From: an uncultured bacterium
Lineage (GTDB): Bacteria; Patescibacteriota; Patescibacteriia; 2-12-FULL-60-25
Direction: 5' to 3'
DNA length: 8,107 bases
NCBI GenBank assembly: GCA_937968025.1
Contig: CALBSL010000183.1
Span: 1-8,107 of the forward strand
How positions within the stretch are numbered: the stretch's first letter is position 1; each line of letters starts with the position of its first letter. Under the pieces are notes generated by a model that worked only from the letters and a program-made list of their open reading frames with translations, was not told the DNA's origin and did no database searches. The position numbers were made by a program, and so were the translations under genes. Positions 1 to 5,879 of the stretch are shown piece by piece.

Positions 1-323
1 AGGCAACAGTACGGCCGCTCAAAACGGCAGATGATATTAAGCGTGAACTGGCGAAGGGGTTTCCGGTGATCCTCCCCGCCGATGGCAAACGTTTGGAGAA
101 CCCTCGTTTTCGCAATGGTGGTCCGCGCTATCACATGCTCGTGATCAAGGGCTATCTTGAAGATGGCCGTTGGATTACGAATGATCCTGGAACACAATTT
201 GGCGAAAACTTTCTCTACTCGCAACAGAACCTGCTTGATTCGGCGCGTGATTGGAATGGAGGCGATGTCCCAAACGGAGCCTCAGTGATGCTGGTCGTGG
301 AGCCGGCGCCGGCAAAACAGTGA
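1..323 (+). CDS. C39-like cysteine peptidase, C-terminal part
   Basis: This is the last ~106 codons of a gene that starts before the window; the frame is open from base 3 and ends at TGA 321-323. The protein resembles the C-terminal half of Peptidase_C39_2 (papain-like fold) proteins. The segment GFPVILPADG is the usual strand after the helix that follows the catalytic Cys. GPRYHMLVIKGY carries the expected catalytic His, and WITNDPGTQFG carries the Asp/Asn of the triad. A tail with a conserved-looking DWN follows. The catalytic Cys and any signal peptide lie upstream, so activity and location cannot be judged here. Such proteins are commonly exported and act on peptides or the cell wall. An internal GTG at 66 is not a likely start because the homologous sequence continues upstream of it. 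The next gene begins about 50-60 bases downstream on the same strand, so co-transcription is possible. Confidence 0.8.
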   Translation, partial: ATVRPLKTADDIKRELAKGFPVILPADGKRLENPRFRNGGPRYHMLVIKGYLEDGRWITNDPGTQFGENFLYSQQNLLDSARDWNGGDVPNGASVMLVVEPAPAKQ

Positions 324-380
324 GGAGTTCATCGGGCTTTACGAATCACGGAAAGCGGTAGACAATAGAGGATGACTTCT

Positions 381-1382
381 ATGCCATCCTCTTCTTCATC
401 ATCTGCGTCCCAGCATCGACCGGTGAGCCATGCGGTTGTGTTTGTGGTGGTTCTGGCGCTGCTTGCGTTAGGCATTTTGGCGTTGATGCGTGCCGTCACG
501 CCCATGAAGGAACGTTTAACAGGAGATATGGTTCGTCCTTCCGTATCGACGCCATCATCAACGACGCCTGTCACGCCGAACGAAGAGCCGGTCGATGGAA
601 AAACGGATACCAACGAAGACACCGGGATTCTTCGTTCGCGTCCTTCAGGAGCGCTGTGTGATGCGCGTCATGCCGTGTGTGTGACGGCGCCTTCCGTAAA
701 TGCGACCATCACCAATCCCGTGGCCATTCAAGGGAGCGCCATCGTGTTTGAACAGGTTGTCTCGTATGAGCTGCTTGATGCGGTGGGTACGATGCTCGCC
801 AGCGGCTCTGTTACGACGGAAGCCGTTGACGTAGGTGAAGCCGGTTCGTTTAGCGCGCGTGTCTTCTGGAATCAGCTTCCAACCACGGCAACGGGCACGA
901 TCGTGCTGTTTGCACCGTCGCCAAAAACGGGTCAACGGACGTCTCTCGTTCGTGTGCCTGTACGCTTTGCTGCGACCACACTCGTGACTCGTGCGATCTA
1001 TGTTGTCTCGGAAGACCTTGGTTCCGCAGCGGCCCCGTCATGTGACGCCGTTCGACGCGAAACCATTCAGATTCCTGCGACGACCTTGCCTGTTGAGGCG
1101 ACGCTTCGAGCCTTGCTTAGCTTGTCCGCGGATGAGGTGGAGCAGCGCTACCCAGGCGCAACGAGCGTGATTCCTGCTGGTACAAGGATCGTTTCTTTGA
1201 AAGTGACGAATGGCGTAGCGAACGTCGTTTTGTCCCGGGAATTGGAATCGTATGGCGGCGGATCGTGTAATGTTGCTGCTATCCGTGCACAGATTGAGTC
1301 GACGTTGAAGCAGTTCTCTTCTGTTCGTTCGGTCGTGATTTCTGTCGAAGGAAAAACGCCGGAAGAAAGTTTGCAACCATAG
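381..1382 (+). CDS. Membrane-anchored Gmad2-GerMN domain protein
   Basis: The longest frame starts at ATG 372, but AGAGG at 367-371 touches that ATG and sits about 9 bases before the in-frame ATG at 381. I therefore prefer 381 (333 residues). Residue numbers here count from 372. A Ser-rich N-terminus is followed by a hydrophobic helix at 20-42, probably an uncleaved anchor, and a Ser/Thr/Pro-rich linker at 55-95. Residues ~104-198 look like a Gmad2 immunoglobulin-like domain (VTAPSVNATITNPVAIQG, then the YELLDAVGTMLASG strand). Residues ~206-327 look like a GerMN domain: RETIQIPATTLPVEATLRAL, IPAGTRIVSLKV, NGVANVVLS and GGGSCNVAAIRAQIESTLKQF. Cys224 and Cys299 might form an extracytoplasmic disulfide. 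GerMN is known from the spore germination protein GerM and from lipoproteins, where it is thought to bind peptidoglycan or act as a scaffold. Nothing else here suggests sporulation, so a cell-envelope role is inferred. The gene ends two bases before capA. Confidence 0.82.
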   Translation: MPSSSSSSASQHRPVSHAVVFVVVLALLALGILALMRAVTPMKERLTGDMVRPSVSTPSSTTPVTPNEEPVDGKTDTNEDTGILRSRPSGALCDARHAVCVTAPSVNATITNPVAIQGSAIVFEQVVSYELLDAVGTMLASGSVTTEAVDVGEAGSFSARVFWNQLPTTATGTIVLFAPSPKTGQRTSLVRVPVRFAATTLVTRAIYVVSEDLGSAAAPSCDAVRRETIQIPATTLPVEATLRALLSLSADEVEQRYPGATSVIPAGTRIVSLKVTNGVANVVLSRELESYGGGSCNVAAIRAQIESTLKQFSSVRSVVISVEGKTPEESLQP

Positions 1383-1384
1383 CC

Positions 1385-2497
1385 ATGCGTCACTCGAAGA
1401 TCGTTGGAGGAATTGTTGTCATTGCCGCATTTGTTGGGTTGTTTGCACTCTGTTTTGGGGCGATTACCCGTTGGAATCGCTCGCATGAAAGGGGCGCTCC
1501 GATAGCGTCTGTCGATCTTTCTCTTGGAGCGTCTTCGGCGAGTAGTACAGAGGTTTCAACGATCGACACACCGGTTTCAGGGGATGAAGCGGCATCGGAA
1601 GCGTCCATCCTATTTCTTGGGGACATCATGCTCGATCGTTCGGTAAAGATTCGTTCTCTGCGGGCGGGTTCTCGTTCCTACCCATTTTTAGGATTGCCAA
1701 CCGGGTGGATCGATTCCTTTGATTACGCTGTTGCCAACCTTGAAGGCCCTGTCACGGATAGGCGGCGTCCACCAGAAAAAGAAATTGATTTTCAGTTCGA
1801 TCCAGAAGTTATTCCCGCCTTGCAGCAAACAGGGATCGATGCGTTCTCACAAGCGAACAATCACGCGCTAGATCAGGGGGACGCTGGCTATCAAGATTCC
1901 GTACGTCGGTTGCGCAAAGCGGGTTTTGTGGTCTTTGGTCATCAGGTTCAGGATGGACATATCTCGTTTGCTACAACAACCGTTCAGGGGAAGAAGTTCG
2001 CGTTTCTTGGGTGGAATACAACCGACAATCCACTGGATAGCATGGCTGCCTCAGATGCGATACAACACGTTCGTGCAGATGCGGACTATGTTATCGCCTA
2101 CCTTCACTGGGGGCCTGAGTATCGAGATTCGCCTCATCAAAATGAGGTGGAAACAGCGCAGTTCTTGATTCGGGAGGGGGTAGACGTGGTGATCGGTGGA
2201 CATCCACACTGGGTACAGGGAATCGATACCTATTATGGTAAACCAATTTTTTGGTCGCTTGGGAACTTCGTCTTCGATCAGGATTTTTCTCTGAGAACAA
2301 AACAAGGTCTCGCCGTTGGGCTCTCGTTCAACGATGATCGAGTGCGCGCGGAGCTCTTTCCGATGAGTATTGAAAAAAGCCAGCCCGCCCTTGAAGAGGG
2401 TGAAGCAAAAAAGCAGCGGCTTGAGCAGCTTTCCGAGATTTCTGATGTAAGCTTGCGCGAGGCGATCCGATCTGGTGTGGTAGAGTTCGAGCTATGA
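1385..2497 (+). CDS. CapA family metallophosphatase-like surface protein
   Basis: This 370-residue protein has an N-terminal hydrophobic anchor (residues 6-27), a Ser/Thr-rich linker to about residue 72, and then a complete PGA_cap/CapA domain. Family motifs appear in order: LFLGDIMLDR (77-85, metal-binding Asp80), YAVANLEGPV (114-123), the NNH motif (158-160) within QANNHALDQGD, YLHWGPEY (239-246), VIGGHPHWVQG (269-279) and FWSLGNFVFDQ (289-299). These match the calcineurin-like metallophosphoesterase fold of CapA/PgsA, known from poly-gamma-glutamate capsule synthesis and export. Many CapA relatives have no known substrate, and no capB or capC is visible, so polyglutamate synthesis is not supported. 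The protein is probably tethered with its domain outside the membrane. The ATG lies two bases after the preceding stop and has no well-spaced Shine-Dalgarno, which suggests coupling. Its stop overlaps the xseA start (ATGA). Confidence 0.88.
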   Translation: MRHSKIVGGIVVIAAFVGLFALCFGAITRWNRSHERGAPIASVDLSLGASSASSTEVSTIDTPVSGDEAASEASILFLGDIMLDRSVKIRSLRAGSRSYPFLGLPTGWIDSFDYAVANLEGPVTDRRRPPEKEIDFQFDPEVIPALQQTGIDAFSQANNHALDQGDAGYQDSVRRLRKAGFVVFGHQVQDGHISFATTTVQGKKFAFLGWNTTDNPLDSMAASDAIQHVRADADYVIAYLHWGPEYRDSPHQNEVETAQFLIREGVDVVIGGHPHWVQGIDTYYGKPIFWSLGNFVFDQDFSLRTKQGLAVGLSFNDDRVRAELFPMSIEKSQPALEEGEAKKQRLEQLSEISDVSLREAIRSGVVEFEL

Positions 2498-3702
2498 TCC
2501 TGTCCGTCACCCAATTCGTTGCCTACCTGAATGAGACGTTCAAGGCGATTTGGGATAGTACGGAGGTAGCCATTGAAGGCGAGGTGAGTGGCTATCGTGT
2601 ATCGCAAGGGCAGTGGGTGAATTTTGATGTAAAAGATGATGAGTCGTTAGTTTCGTGTTTTTGCGTGCTCGCCAAAATGCCCATGCGGCTAGAAGACGGG
2701 ATGCGCGTTCGGCTGTATGGAATGCCGCGCGTGTATCCAAAATATGGGAAGTTCTCGCTCTCTGTGGATCGTGTCGAACTCGTAGGGGAGGGCGCACTGA
2801 AAAAGGCTCTGGCGGCGTTGCGCGCTCGTTTGGAGGCGGAGGGCTTGTTTGATTCCGGTCGAAAACGCGCATTACCACGCTTTTCTCAAAAAATAGCGCT
2901 CGTTGCATCCACTGAGAGCGCGGCGTATGGAGATTTTTTGCGTATCGTGAGTGAACGCTGGGGTGGACTCGAGATCGACGCGTACCATGTGATTGTTCAG
3001 GGGGAGAAAGCGCCGGCAAGTATCGTTCGAGCGCTGGAGATGATTCGCGAACAGGGTGATCACTATGATGCAGTGGTGCTGACACGCGGGGGCGGGTCGT
3101 TTGAGGAGTTGATGGCCTTTAACGATGAGCGAGTGGTTCGTGCTTTGCATGGGTGTCCCGTTCCGACGCTCGTTGGTATCGGGCATGAGCGAGACCTGTC
3201 TCTCGCGGAAGAGGTGGCGGATGTTCGAGGATCGACTCCTACGGATTGTGCTCGACGCCTTGTTCCGGATCGTCGTGACGTGATGTACGAACTTGCGAGT
3301 ATGCATGAGGGGATGGTGATCGCTCTCGAACGGCGATTAGACACGATGCGGTACCAACAAACACGACTCCAGCTCGCCATCGAGCGCTGGAACGAACGGA
3401 GCCGATCCTTGCTCCAAGAACGGACTGAGCGGCTGTCTCGGCAAGCGGAGCTCTGGATTCGTGGGGTGAAAGAGGGGCTTGTACGGTGCTCGATGCTGCT
3501 TGAGGCGGTGAATCCGGAGCGTGTGCTCCGTCGTGGGTATGCGCTTATCCTGGATCCAGCCACGGGCGCACCTCTCACGACGGTGGCAAAACTCAAAGGA
3601 AAAGAGACGATTCAAGTGCGCTTGCAGGATGGCTCCGTCCATGCGACGCTCGGTACATCTACTGAACAATTATCGTTATTGTATGGTCAAAAAGAAACTT
3701 GA
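2494..3702 (+). CDS. xseA: Exodeoxyribonuclease VII large subunit
   Basis: This is the catalytic subunit of exonuclease VII, which degrades single-stranded DNA from both ends into short oligonucleotides in the cytoplasm together with XseB. The 402-residue protein has an N-terminal OB-fold DNA-binding domain (residues ~1-100; IEGEVSGYRVSQGQWVNFDVKD). The catalytic domain follows (~125-260) with ESAAYGDFLRIV (Asp147), VVLTRGGGSFEELMAFND (Arg198), GIGHERDLSLAEE (His231, Asp234) and VADVRGSTPTDCARR. I align Asp147, Arg198, His231 and Asp234 with the essential Asp155/Arg205/His238/Asp241 set of E. coli XseA; this alignment was done by eye. A helical coiled-coil segment (~260-335) and the C-terminal NPERVLRRGYALI motif follow. 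It is shorter than E. coli XseA (456), mostly in the coiled-coil region. The start overlaps the capA stop as ATGA, and the end overlaps xseB by 20 bases. Confidence 0.96.
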   Translation: MILSVTQFVAYLNETFKAIWDSTEVAIEGEVSGYRVSQGQWVNFDVKDDESLVSCFCVLAKMPMRLEDGMRVRLYGMPRVYPKYGKFSLSVDRVELVGEGALKKALAALRARLEAEGLFDSGRKRALPRFSQKIALVASTESAAYGDFLRIVSERWGGLEIDAYHVIVQGEKAPASIVRALEMIREQGDHYDAVVLTRGGGSFEELMAFNDERVVRALHGCPVPTLVGIGHERDLSLAEEVADVRGSTPTDCARRLVPDRRDVMYELASMHEGMVIALERRLDTMRYQQTRLQLAIERWNERSRSLLQERTERLSRQAELWIRGVKEGLVRCSMLLEAVNPERVLRRGYALILDPATGAPLTTVAKLKGKETIQVRLQDGSVHATLGTSTEQLSLLYGQKET

Positions 3703-3913
3703 TTTCGCTGCGTCGTATCGCGAGCTCGAGGAATTGTCTGCCTGGTTTGAACGAGGCGAGCCAGACCTCGATGTGGGAATGGAGAAATTCGCCCGGGCGC
3801 AGGAGCTGGTGAAGGTGCTGCAAGAACGCTTGCAAGAAGCGGAGCAGACCATTCAACAAATCCGTGTCACGAGCGAACGGCGCCCGTCCGTGGTATCATC
3901 TGATGAAGACTAA
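3683..3913 (+). CDS. xseB: Exodeoxyribonuclease VII small subunit
   Basis: This 76-residue protein is the small subunit that binds the coiled coil of XseA and is needed for exonuclease VII activity. The family signature is clear: LDFAASYRELEELSAWFERG, then GEPDLDVGMEKFARAQELV, then an amphipathic helix ending QEAEQTIQQI. The acidic, Ser-rich tail (SSDED) is probably disordered. The frame is open upstream to 3521, but the protein family starts around ATG 3683, and the upstream stretch is only xseA read in another frame. The gene therefore begins 20 bases inside xseA and has no clear Shine-Dalgarno, which points to translational coupling and a fixed subunit ratio. The next start (3903 or 3924) overlaps or closely follows its stop at 3911-3913. 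Confidence 0.93.
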   Translation: MVKKKLDFAASYRELEELSAWFERGEPDLDVGMEKFARAQELVKVLQERLQEAEQTIQQIRVTSERRPSVVSSDED

Positions 3914-3923
3914 TCTTTTCTCT

Positions 3924-4274
3924 ATGCGTTTACTTCTTCGAATCCTCTTGAATGCCCTTGCGGTGATCGTGGTTGCTCGCGTGGTGCCTGGCATTGTGGT
4001 GACGGGGTATGTGCCGGCGTTGTTCGCCGGGCTTTCGATCGCGGTCGTCAACTCGGTGCTCCGCCCAATCCTCCACATTCTCACGCTCCCATTTTCGATC
4101 CTCACGCTCGGATTCTTCGCCCTCGTGGTGAACGGGTTGATGTTCTGGTTCGCTGCAAGATTTGTCCCAGGGTTTGAGGTGGCGGGGTTCTGGCCAGCGT
4201 TCTGGGGCGCGATCGTCTTCTGGCTCGTGTCACTCGTGACGAACGCGTTTTTGGGGAGTGAGGAGGGGAAGTAG
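3924..4274 (+). CDS. YvlD / phage holin 4 family membrane protein
   Basis: This small integral membrane protein has 116 residues from ATG 3924, with about four hydrophobic segments (roughly 4-21, 24-46, 52-78 and 90-110). It matches the Phage_holin_4_2 (YvlD) family: LLLRILLNALAVIVVARVVPG at the N-terminus, NSVLRPILHILTLPFSILTLG at 44-63, VVNGLMFWFAARFVPGFEV at 68-86 and a GFWPAFWGA helix. Despite the family name, these are common chromosomal proteins of unknown function, and no phage genes lie nearby. ATG 3903 is an alternative start in the same frame and would overlap xseB by 11 bases. I prefer 3924 because family members usually begin just before the RxLLN motif. It is the last gene of the run; its stop lies only five bases before the rplJ -35 box and no terminator separates them. 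Confidence 0.87.
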   Translation: MRLLLRILLNALAVIVVARVVPGIVVTGYVPALFAGLSIAVVNSVLRPILHILTLPFSILTLGFFALVVNGLMFWFAARFVPGFEVAGFWPAFWGAIVFWLVSLVTNAFLGSEEGK

Positions 4275-4279
4275 GCTTC

Positions 4280-4308
4280 TTGACACCCCCCAACATTTCC
4301 GCTAAGGT
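4280..4308 (+). promoter_or_regulatory. Promoter of rplJ-rplL
   Basis: A perfect -35 TTGACA (4280-4285), a 17-base spacer and a weaker -10 TAAGGT (4303-4308) that keeps the key T, A and final T. Transcription is predicted to start near 4314-4316, so the RNA would begin around AAATCACAGG. It lies immediately before a ribosomal protein leader, as expected for this operon. Confidence 0.7.
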
Positions 4309-4318
4309 AGGCGCAAAT

Positions 4319-4394
4319 CACAGGTCCTGAGACAGTAAGGCTTCATCGTTTCGACGGTGGGTCAAATGAGCTCTGCTCACCTTACCGAGGCCGC
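4319..4394 (+). ncRNA. Ribosomal protein L10 leader (autoregulatory RNA)
   Basis: A structured 5' leader recognisable as the L10 leader family. The basal helix pairs GGTC 4323-4326 with GGCC 4389-4392. An asymmetric internal loop follows (CTGAGACA 4327-4334 against CGA 4386-4388), which looks like the kink-turn bound by the L10(L12)4 complex. The upper helix pairs GTAAGG 4335-4340 with CCTTAC 4380-4385. Inside are two hairpins: CATCGT/ACGGTG with a UUCG tetraloop (4344-4359, one G-U pair), and TGAGC/GCTCA with a three-base loop (4367-4379). Excess L10-L7/L12 is known to bind such leaders and lower rplJL expression. Pairing was checked by hand, not with a covariance model. Confidence 0.85.
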
Positions 4395-4397
4395 TTT

Positions 4398-4426
4398 TTC
4401 CGCCAAAACTACACGTTTTTACGGAA
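4398..4426 (+). other. Leader hairpin between L10 motif and attenuator
   Basis: A weaker hairpin: TTCCG (4398-4402) pairs with CGGAA (4422-4426), and AAAAC (4405-4409) pairs with GTTTT (4415-4419) around the loop TACAC, with a small internal mismatch between the helices. It lies between the L10-binding motif and the terminator and may be a spacer or a pause hairpin. Its role is unknown. Confidence 0.45.
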
Positions 4427-4428
4427 GG

Positions 4429-4454
4429 CCACAGGACTGTTCCTGTGGTTTTTC
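4429..4454 (+). terminator. Intrinsic terminator (attenuator) in the rplJ leader
   Basis: CCACAGGA (4429-4436) pairs perfectly with TCCTGTGG (4441-4448) around a four-base loop, followed by five T (4449-4453). It sits 36 bases before the rplJ ATG, between the L10-binding RNA and the gene, where an attenuator would act. The bases 4315-4324 at the RNA 5' end can pair with 4442-4451, giving a competing antiterminator. Confidence 0.8.
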
Positions 4455-4489
4455 GTTCACAAGACGAATTGATTCATGTGTTCCTCTCT

Positions 4490-4978
4490 ATGGCGAAATC
4501 TCGCGTACAAAAGCAAGAAACCCTCGCCGAGCTCAAAGAGGCGTTTGCCGCTGGCAAGTCTGTCGTATTCGCGGACTACCAGGGAATGAACGTGCCAAAG
4601 GTTGCCCAGCTCCGCAAGGACCTCACGGCCTCCCAGGTGCGCTACATCGTGGCAAAAAAGACCCTTCTTAGCCTCGCGGCTAAGGAAGCCGGACTCGACA
4701 TCAACGTGAAGTCGATGCCAGGCATGCTCGGAGTGGCGTTCGCGATGGAAGATGAGATGGCCCCGGCCAAAATCATCGGCGATGCGGGGAAGGACGCTTC
4801 GGTGAAGCTCGTGGGTGGTGTATTCGAAGGCAAGGTCGTTGACCAGGCCTACGTTGTCACGCTCTCCAAGCTCCCAAGCAAGTCACAGCTCCTCGGTCAG
4901 CTTCTCTCGGTGCTCAACGGTCCAATGTCCGGCTTCGTCCGTGTTTTGGACGGCTACAGCAAAAAGGCGACTGCCTAA
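4490..4978 (+). CDS. rplJ: Large ribosomal subunit protein L10 (uL10)
   Basis: L10 anchors the L7/L12 stalk dimers on the large ribosomal subunit and represses its own operon. From ATG 4490 the protein has 162 residues, close to the usual size. The N-terminal rRNA-binding domain shows ELKEAFAAGKSVVFADYQG, VAQLRKDL and YIVAKKTLLSLAA (KKTL where most L10 proteins have KNTL). The middle shows GMLGVAFAMEDE and VKLVGGVFEGKVV, then SKLPSKSQLLGQLLSVLNGP. The C-terminal helix (~141-160) binds L7/L12. The frame extends up to a GTG at 4445, but that lies inside the terminator hairpin, and the family starts at MAKSRVQK. No Shine-Dalgarno precedes the ATG; the upstream bases are pyrimidine-rich (TTCCTCTCT). 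Codon choice is strongly biased, as expected for a highly expressed gene. Confidence 0.96.
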   Translation: MAKSRVQKQETLAELKEAFAAGKSVVFADYQGMNVPKVAQLRKDLTASQVRYIVAKKTLLSLAAKEAGLDINVKSMPGMLGVAFAMEDEMAPAKIIGDAGKDASVKLVGGVFEGKVVDQAYVVTLSKLPSKSQLLGQLLSVLNGPMSGFVRVLDGYSKKATA

Positions 4979-5008
4979 TGTTCACTCACATCCATTTACT
5001 CTCACATT

Positions 5009-5398
5009 ATGTCCGACATGAAGAACGTCGAAGTGCCTGCAAAGTTCCAGGCCCTCGTCGAATCCATTGAAAAGTTGTCCGTCATTGAACTCGCTGAGCT
5101 CGTCAAAATTCTCGAAGAGAAGTTCGGCGTCTCCGCTGCCGCTCCTGTCATGATGGCTGCTGGTCCTGCCGCAGCTGCAGAAGAAAAGTCCTCCTTCGAC
5201 GTGGAACTCACGGAAGCAGGTGGCAACAAGATCGGCGTGATCAAGGTTGTCCGTGAAATCACGGGTCTTGGTCTCAAGGAAGCAAAGGACCTCGTCGACG
5301 GCGCTCCAAAGATGGTGAAGGAAGGCGCTGCCAAGGCCGAAGCCGAAGAAATGAAGAAGAAGCTCGAAGAAGCAGGCGGCAAGGTTACCCTCAAGTAA
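5009..5398 (+). CDS. rplL: Large ribosomal subunit protein L7/L12 (bL12)
   Basis: L7/L12 forms the mobile ribosomal stalk that recruits translation GTPases such as EF-Tu and EF-G. The 129-residue protein has the N-terminal dimerisation and L10-binding helices (~8-40; [20 protein letters not shown]), an Ala-rich hinge (~41-59) and the C-terminal factor-binding domain (~61-129; [49 protein letters not shown]). It is slightly longer than E. coli L7/L12. The 28 bases before the ATG contain no G at all, so a Shine-Dalgarno is impossible there. Codon use is extreme: 9 of 11 Leu codons are CTC and all 6 Ser codons are TCC, unlike the mixed use in xseA. It is co-transcribed with rplJ (30-base gap) and ends seven bases before a strong terminator. 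Confidence 0.97.
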   Translation: MSDMKNVEVPAKFQALVESIEKLSVIELAELVKILEEKFGVSAAAPVMMAAGPAAAAEEKSSFDVELTEAGGNKIGVIKVVREITGLGLKEAKDLVDGAPKMVKEGAAKAEAEEMKKKLEEAGGKVTLK

Positions 5399-5404
5399 CC
5401 CTCC

Positions 5405-5439
5405 CCAAAAAACATCCCGCTCGTCGGGATGTTTTTTGG
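5405..5439 (+). terminator. rplJL operon terminator
   Basis: A perfect 15-bp inverted repeat (5405-5419 with 5425-5439, loop CTCGT). The core is ATCCCG/CGGGAT flanked by an A6 and a T6 run. The T run on the + strand makes it a terminator for rplL. Because the flanks are symmetric it could also work on the opposite strand, so it may be bidirectional between convergent genes. Confidence 0.92.
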
Positions 5440-5457
5440 TTATTGGGAGATGGCAAC

Positions 5458-5485
5458 ACAAAAGACGCATGACGCGTCTTTTTGT
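5458..5485 (-). terminator. Terminator for the minus-strand genes
   Basis: AAAAGACGC (5460-5468) pairs with GCGTCTTTT (5474-5482) around a five-base loop. Read on the minus strand, the hairpin lies just after the stop of the 114-residue gene (5487) and ends in a T run. The + strand copy also ends in T5, so it could back up the rplL terminator. Confidence 0.78.
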
Positions 5486-5486
5486 A

Positions 5487-5831
5487 TTACCGCTGCGCTG
5501 GGCGAGTGGTTGGGAGTGTTGACGTGCTTGGCGCCAAGCGATCGAGCGCGGCTTGCTGGAGGGAGAGGCGTTCAGACAGGGTGTTTACCTGGGTCTGAAG
5601 CGCATTCACACGCTGTTCGAGAATGAGCGCGTTTTCGACGGCTTCTTCGCGGATGGCTTGGTCACGTGCCGCTTGTGAAACGACGTAGAATGTCGAAAAA
5701 GCGAACGTCCCTACCAGCAGAATGAAGAAGAAGATGAACCCAAATGGGGCGCGTGCTTGATGGTCTACGACAGGGCGTGAGGCGGCAGGAGCGACGGCGG
5801 ATTTGGCGCGCGATGGGCGTGGGGAAGGCAT
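5487..5831 (-). CDS. Small single-pass membrane protein with coiled coil
   Basis: I do not recognise a family for this 114-residue protein. It has a basic, Pro/Ala-rich N-terminal tail (1-28), one strongly hydrophobic helix (29-51; FIFFFILLVGTFAFSTFYVV) and a heptad-like amphipathic helix (~56-100; REEAVENALILEQRVNALQT and onward). A short Ser/Thr/Pro tail (101-114) ends it. The basic N-terminus suggests a cytoplasmic N-terminus and an outside coiled coil. That layout resembles the divisome proteins FtsB, FtsL and DivIC, but I see no specific sequence motif, so this is a shape comparison only. The gene lies 48 bases downstream of the 695-residue gene on the same strand, with no terminator between them, and is probably co-transcribed with it. 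No Shine-Dalgarno precedes the ATG. A terminator hairpin follows the stop. Confidence 0.72.
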   Translation of the reverse strand: MPSPRPSRAKSAVAPAASRPVVDHQARAPFGFIFFFILLVGTFAFSTFYVVSQAARDQAIREEAVENALILEQRVNALQTQVNTLSERLSLQQAALDRLAPSTSTLPTTRPAQR

Positions 5832-5879
5832 AGGAAGAAGGTGCGAGAAGAGTACTCGTGCATCAGTGTATCAGACGCG

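Noticed and set aside
338..366. Possible promoter TTTACG-N17-GACAAT before the Gmad2-GerMN gene
   Set aside because: Only 4 of 6 matches in each box, and the predicted start would fall inside or next to the start codons while a Shine-Dalgarno lies upstream of that point. Too weak to list.
381..1382. A spore germination protein implying a spore former
   Set aside because: Gmad2 and GerMN domains occur widely outside spore formers, and no other sporulation gene is visible.
2540..3085. A 181-residue open frame opposite xseA
   Set aside because: It lies antisense to the conserved OB-fold and catalytic domain of xseA and has a composition typical of an antisense shadow (rich in Arg, His, Ser and Pro).
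3521..3682. Upstream extension of xseB to ATG 3521
   Set aside because: The added 54 residues are xseA coding sequence read in another frame; the XseB signature begins after ATG 3683.
3891..3899. Extended -10-like TGGTATCAT at the end of xseB
   Set aside because: No -35 match at a suitable distance, and it lies within coding sequence of a packed operon.
3924..4274. A real phage holin and hence a prophage
   Set aside because: The family name is misleading; YvlD-like proteins are ordinary chromosomal proteins, and no other phage gene is in the window.
4445..4489. GTG 4445 as the rplJ start
   Set aside because: It falls inside the 3' arm of the attenuator hairpin, and the extra 15 residues do not fit the L10 family, which starts at ATG 4490.
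5841..5860. Hairpin between the two minus-strand genes
   Set aside because: GTGCGAG and CTCGTGC pair only with G-U wobbles as + strand RNA; the minus-strand transcript that matters does not form it, so it is not a terminator.
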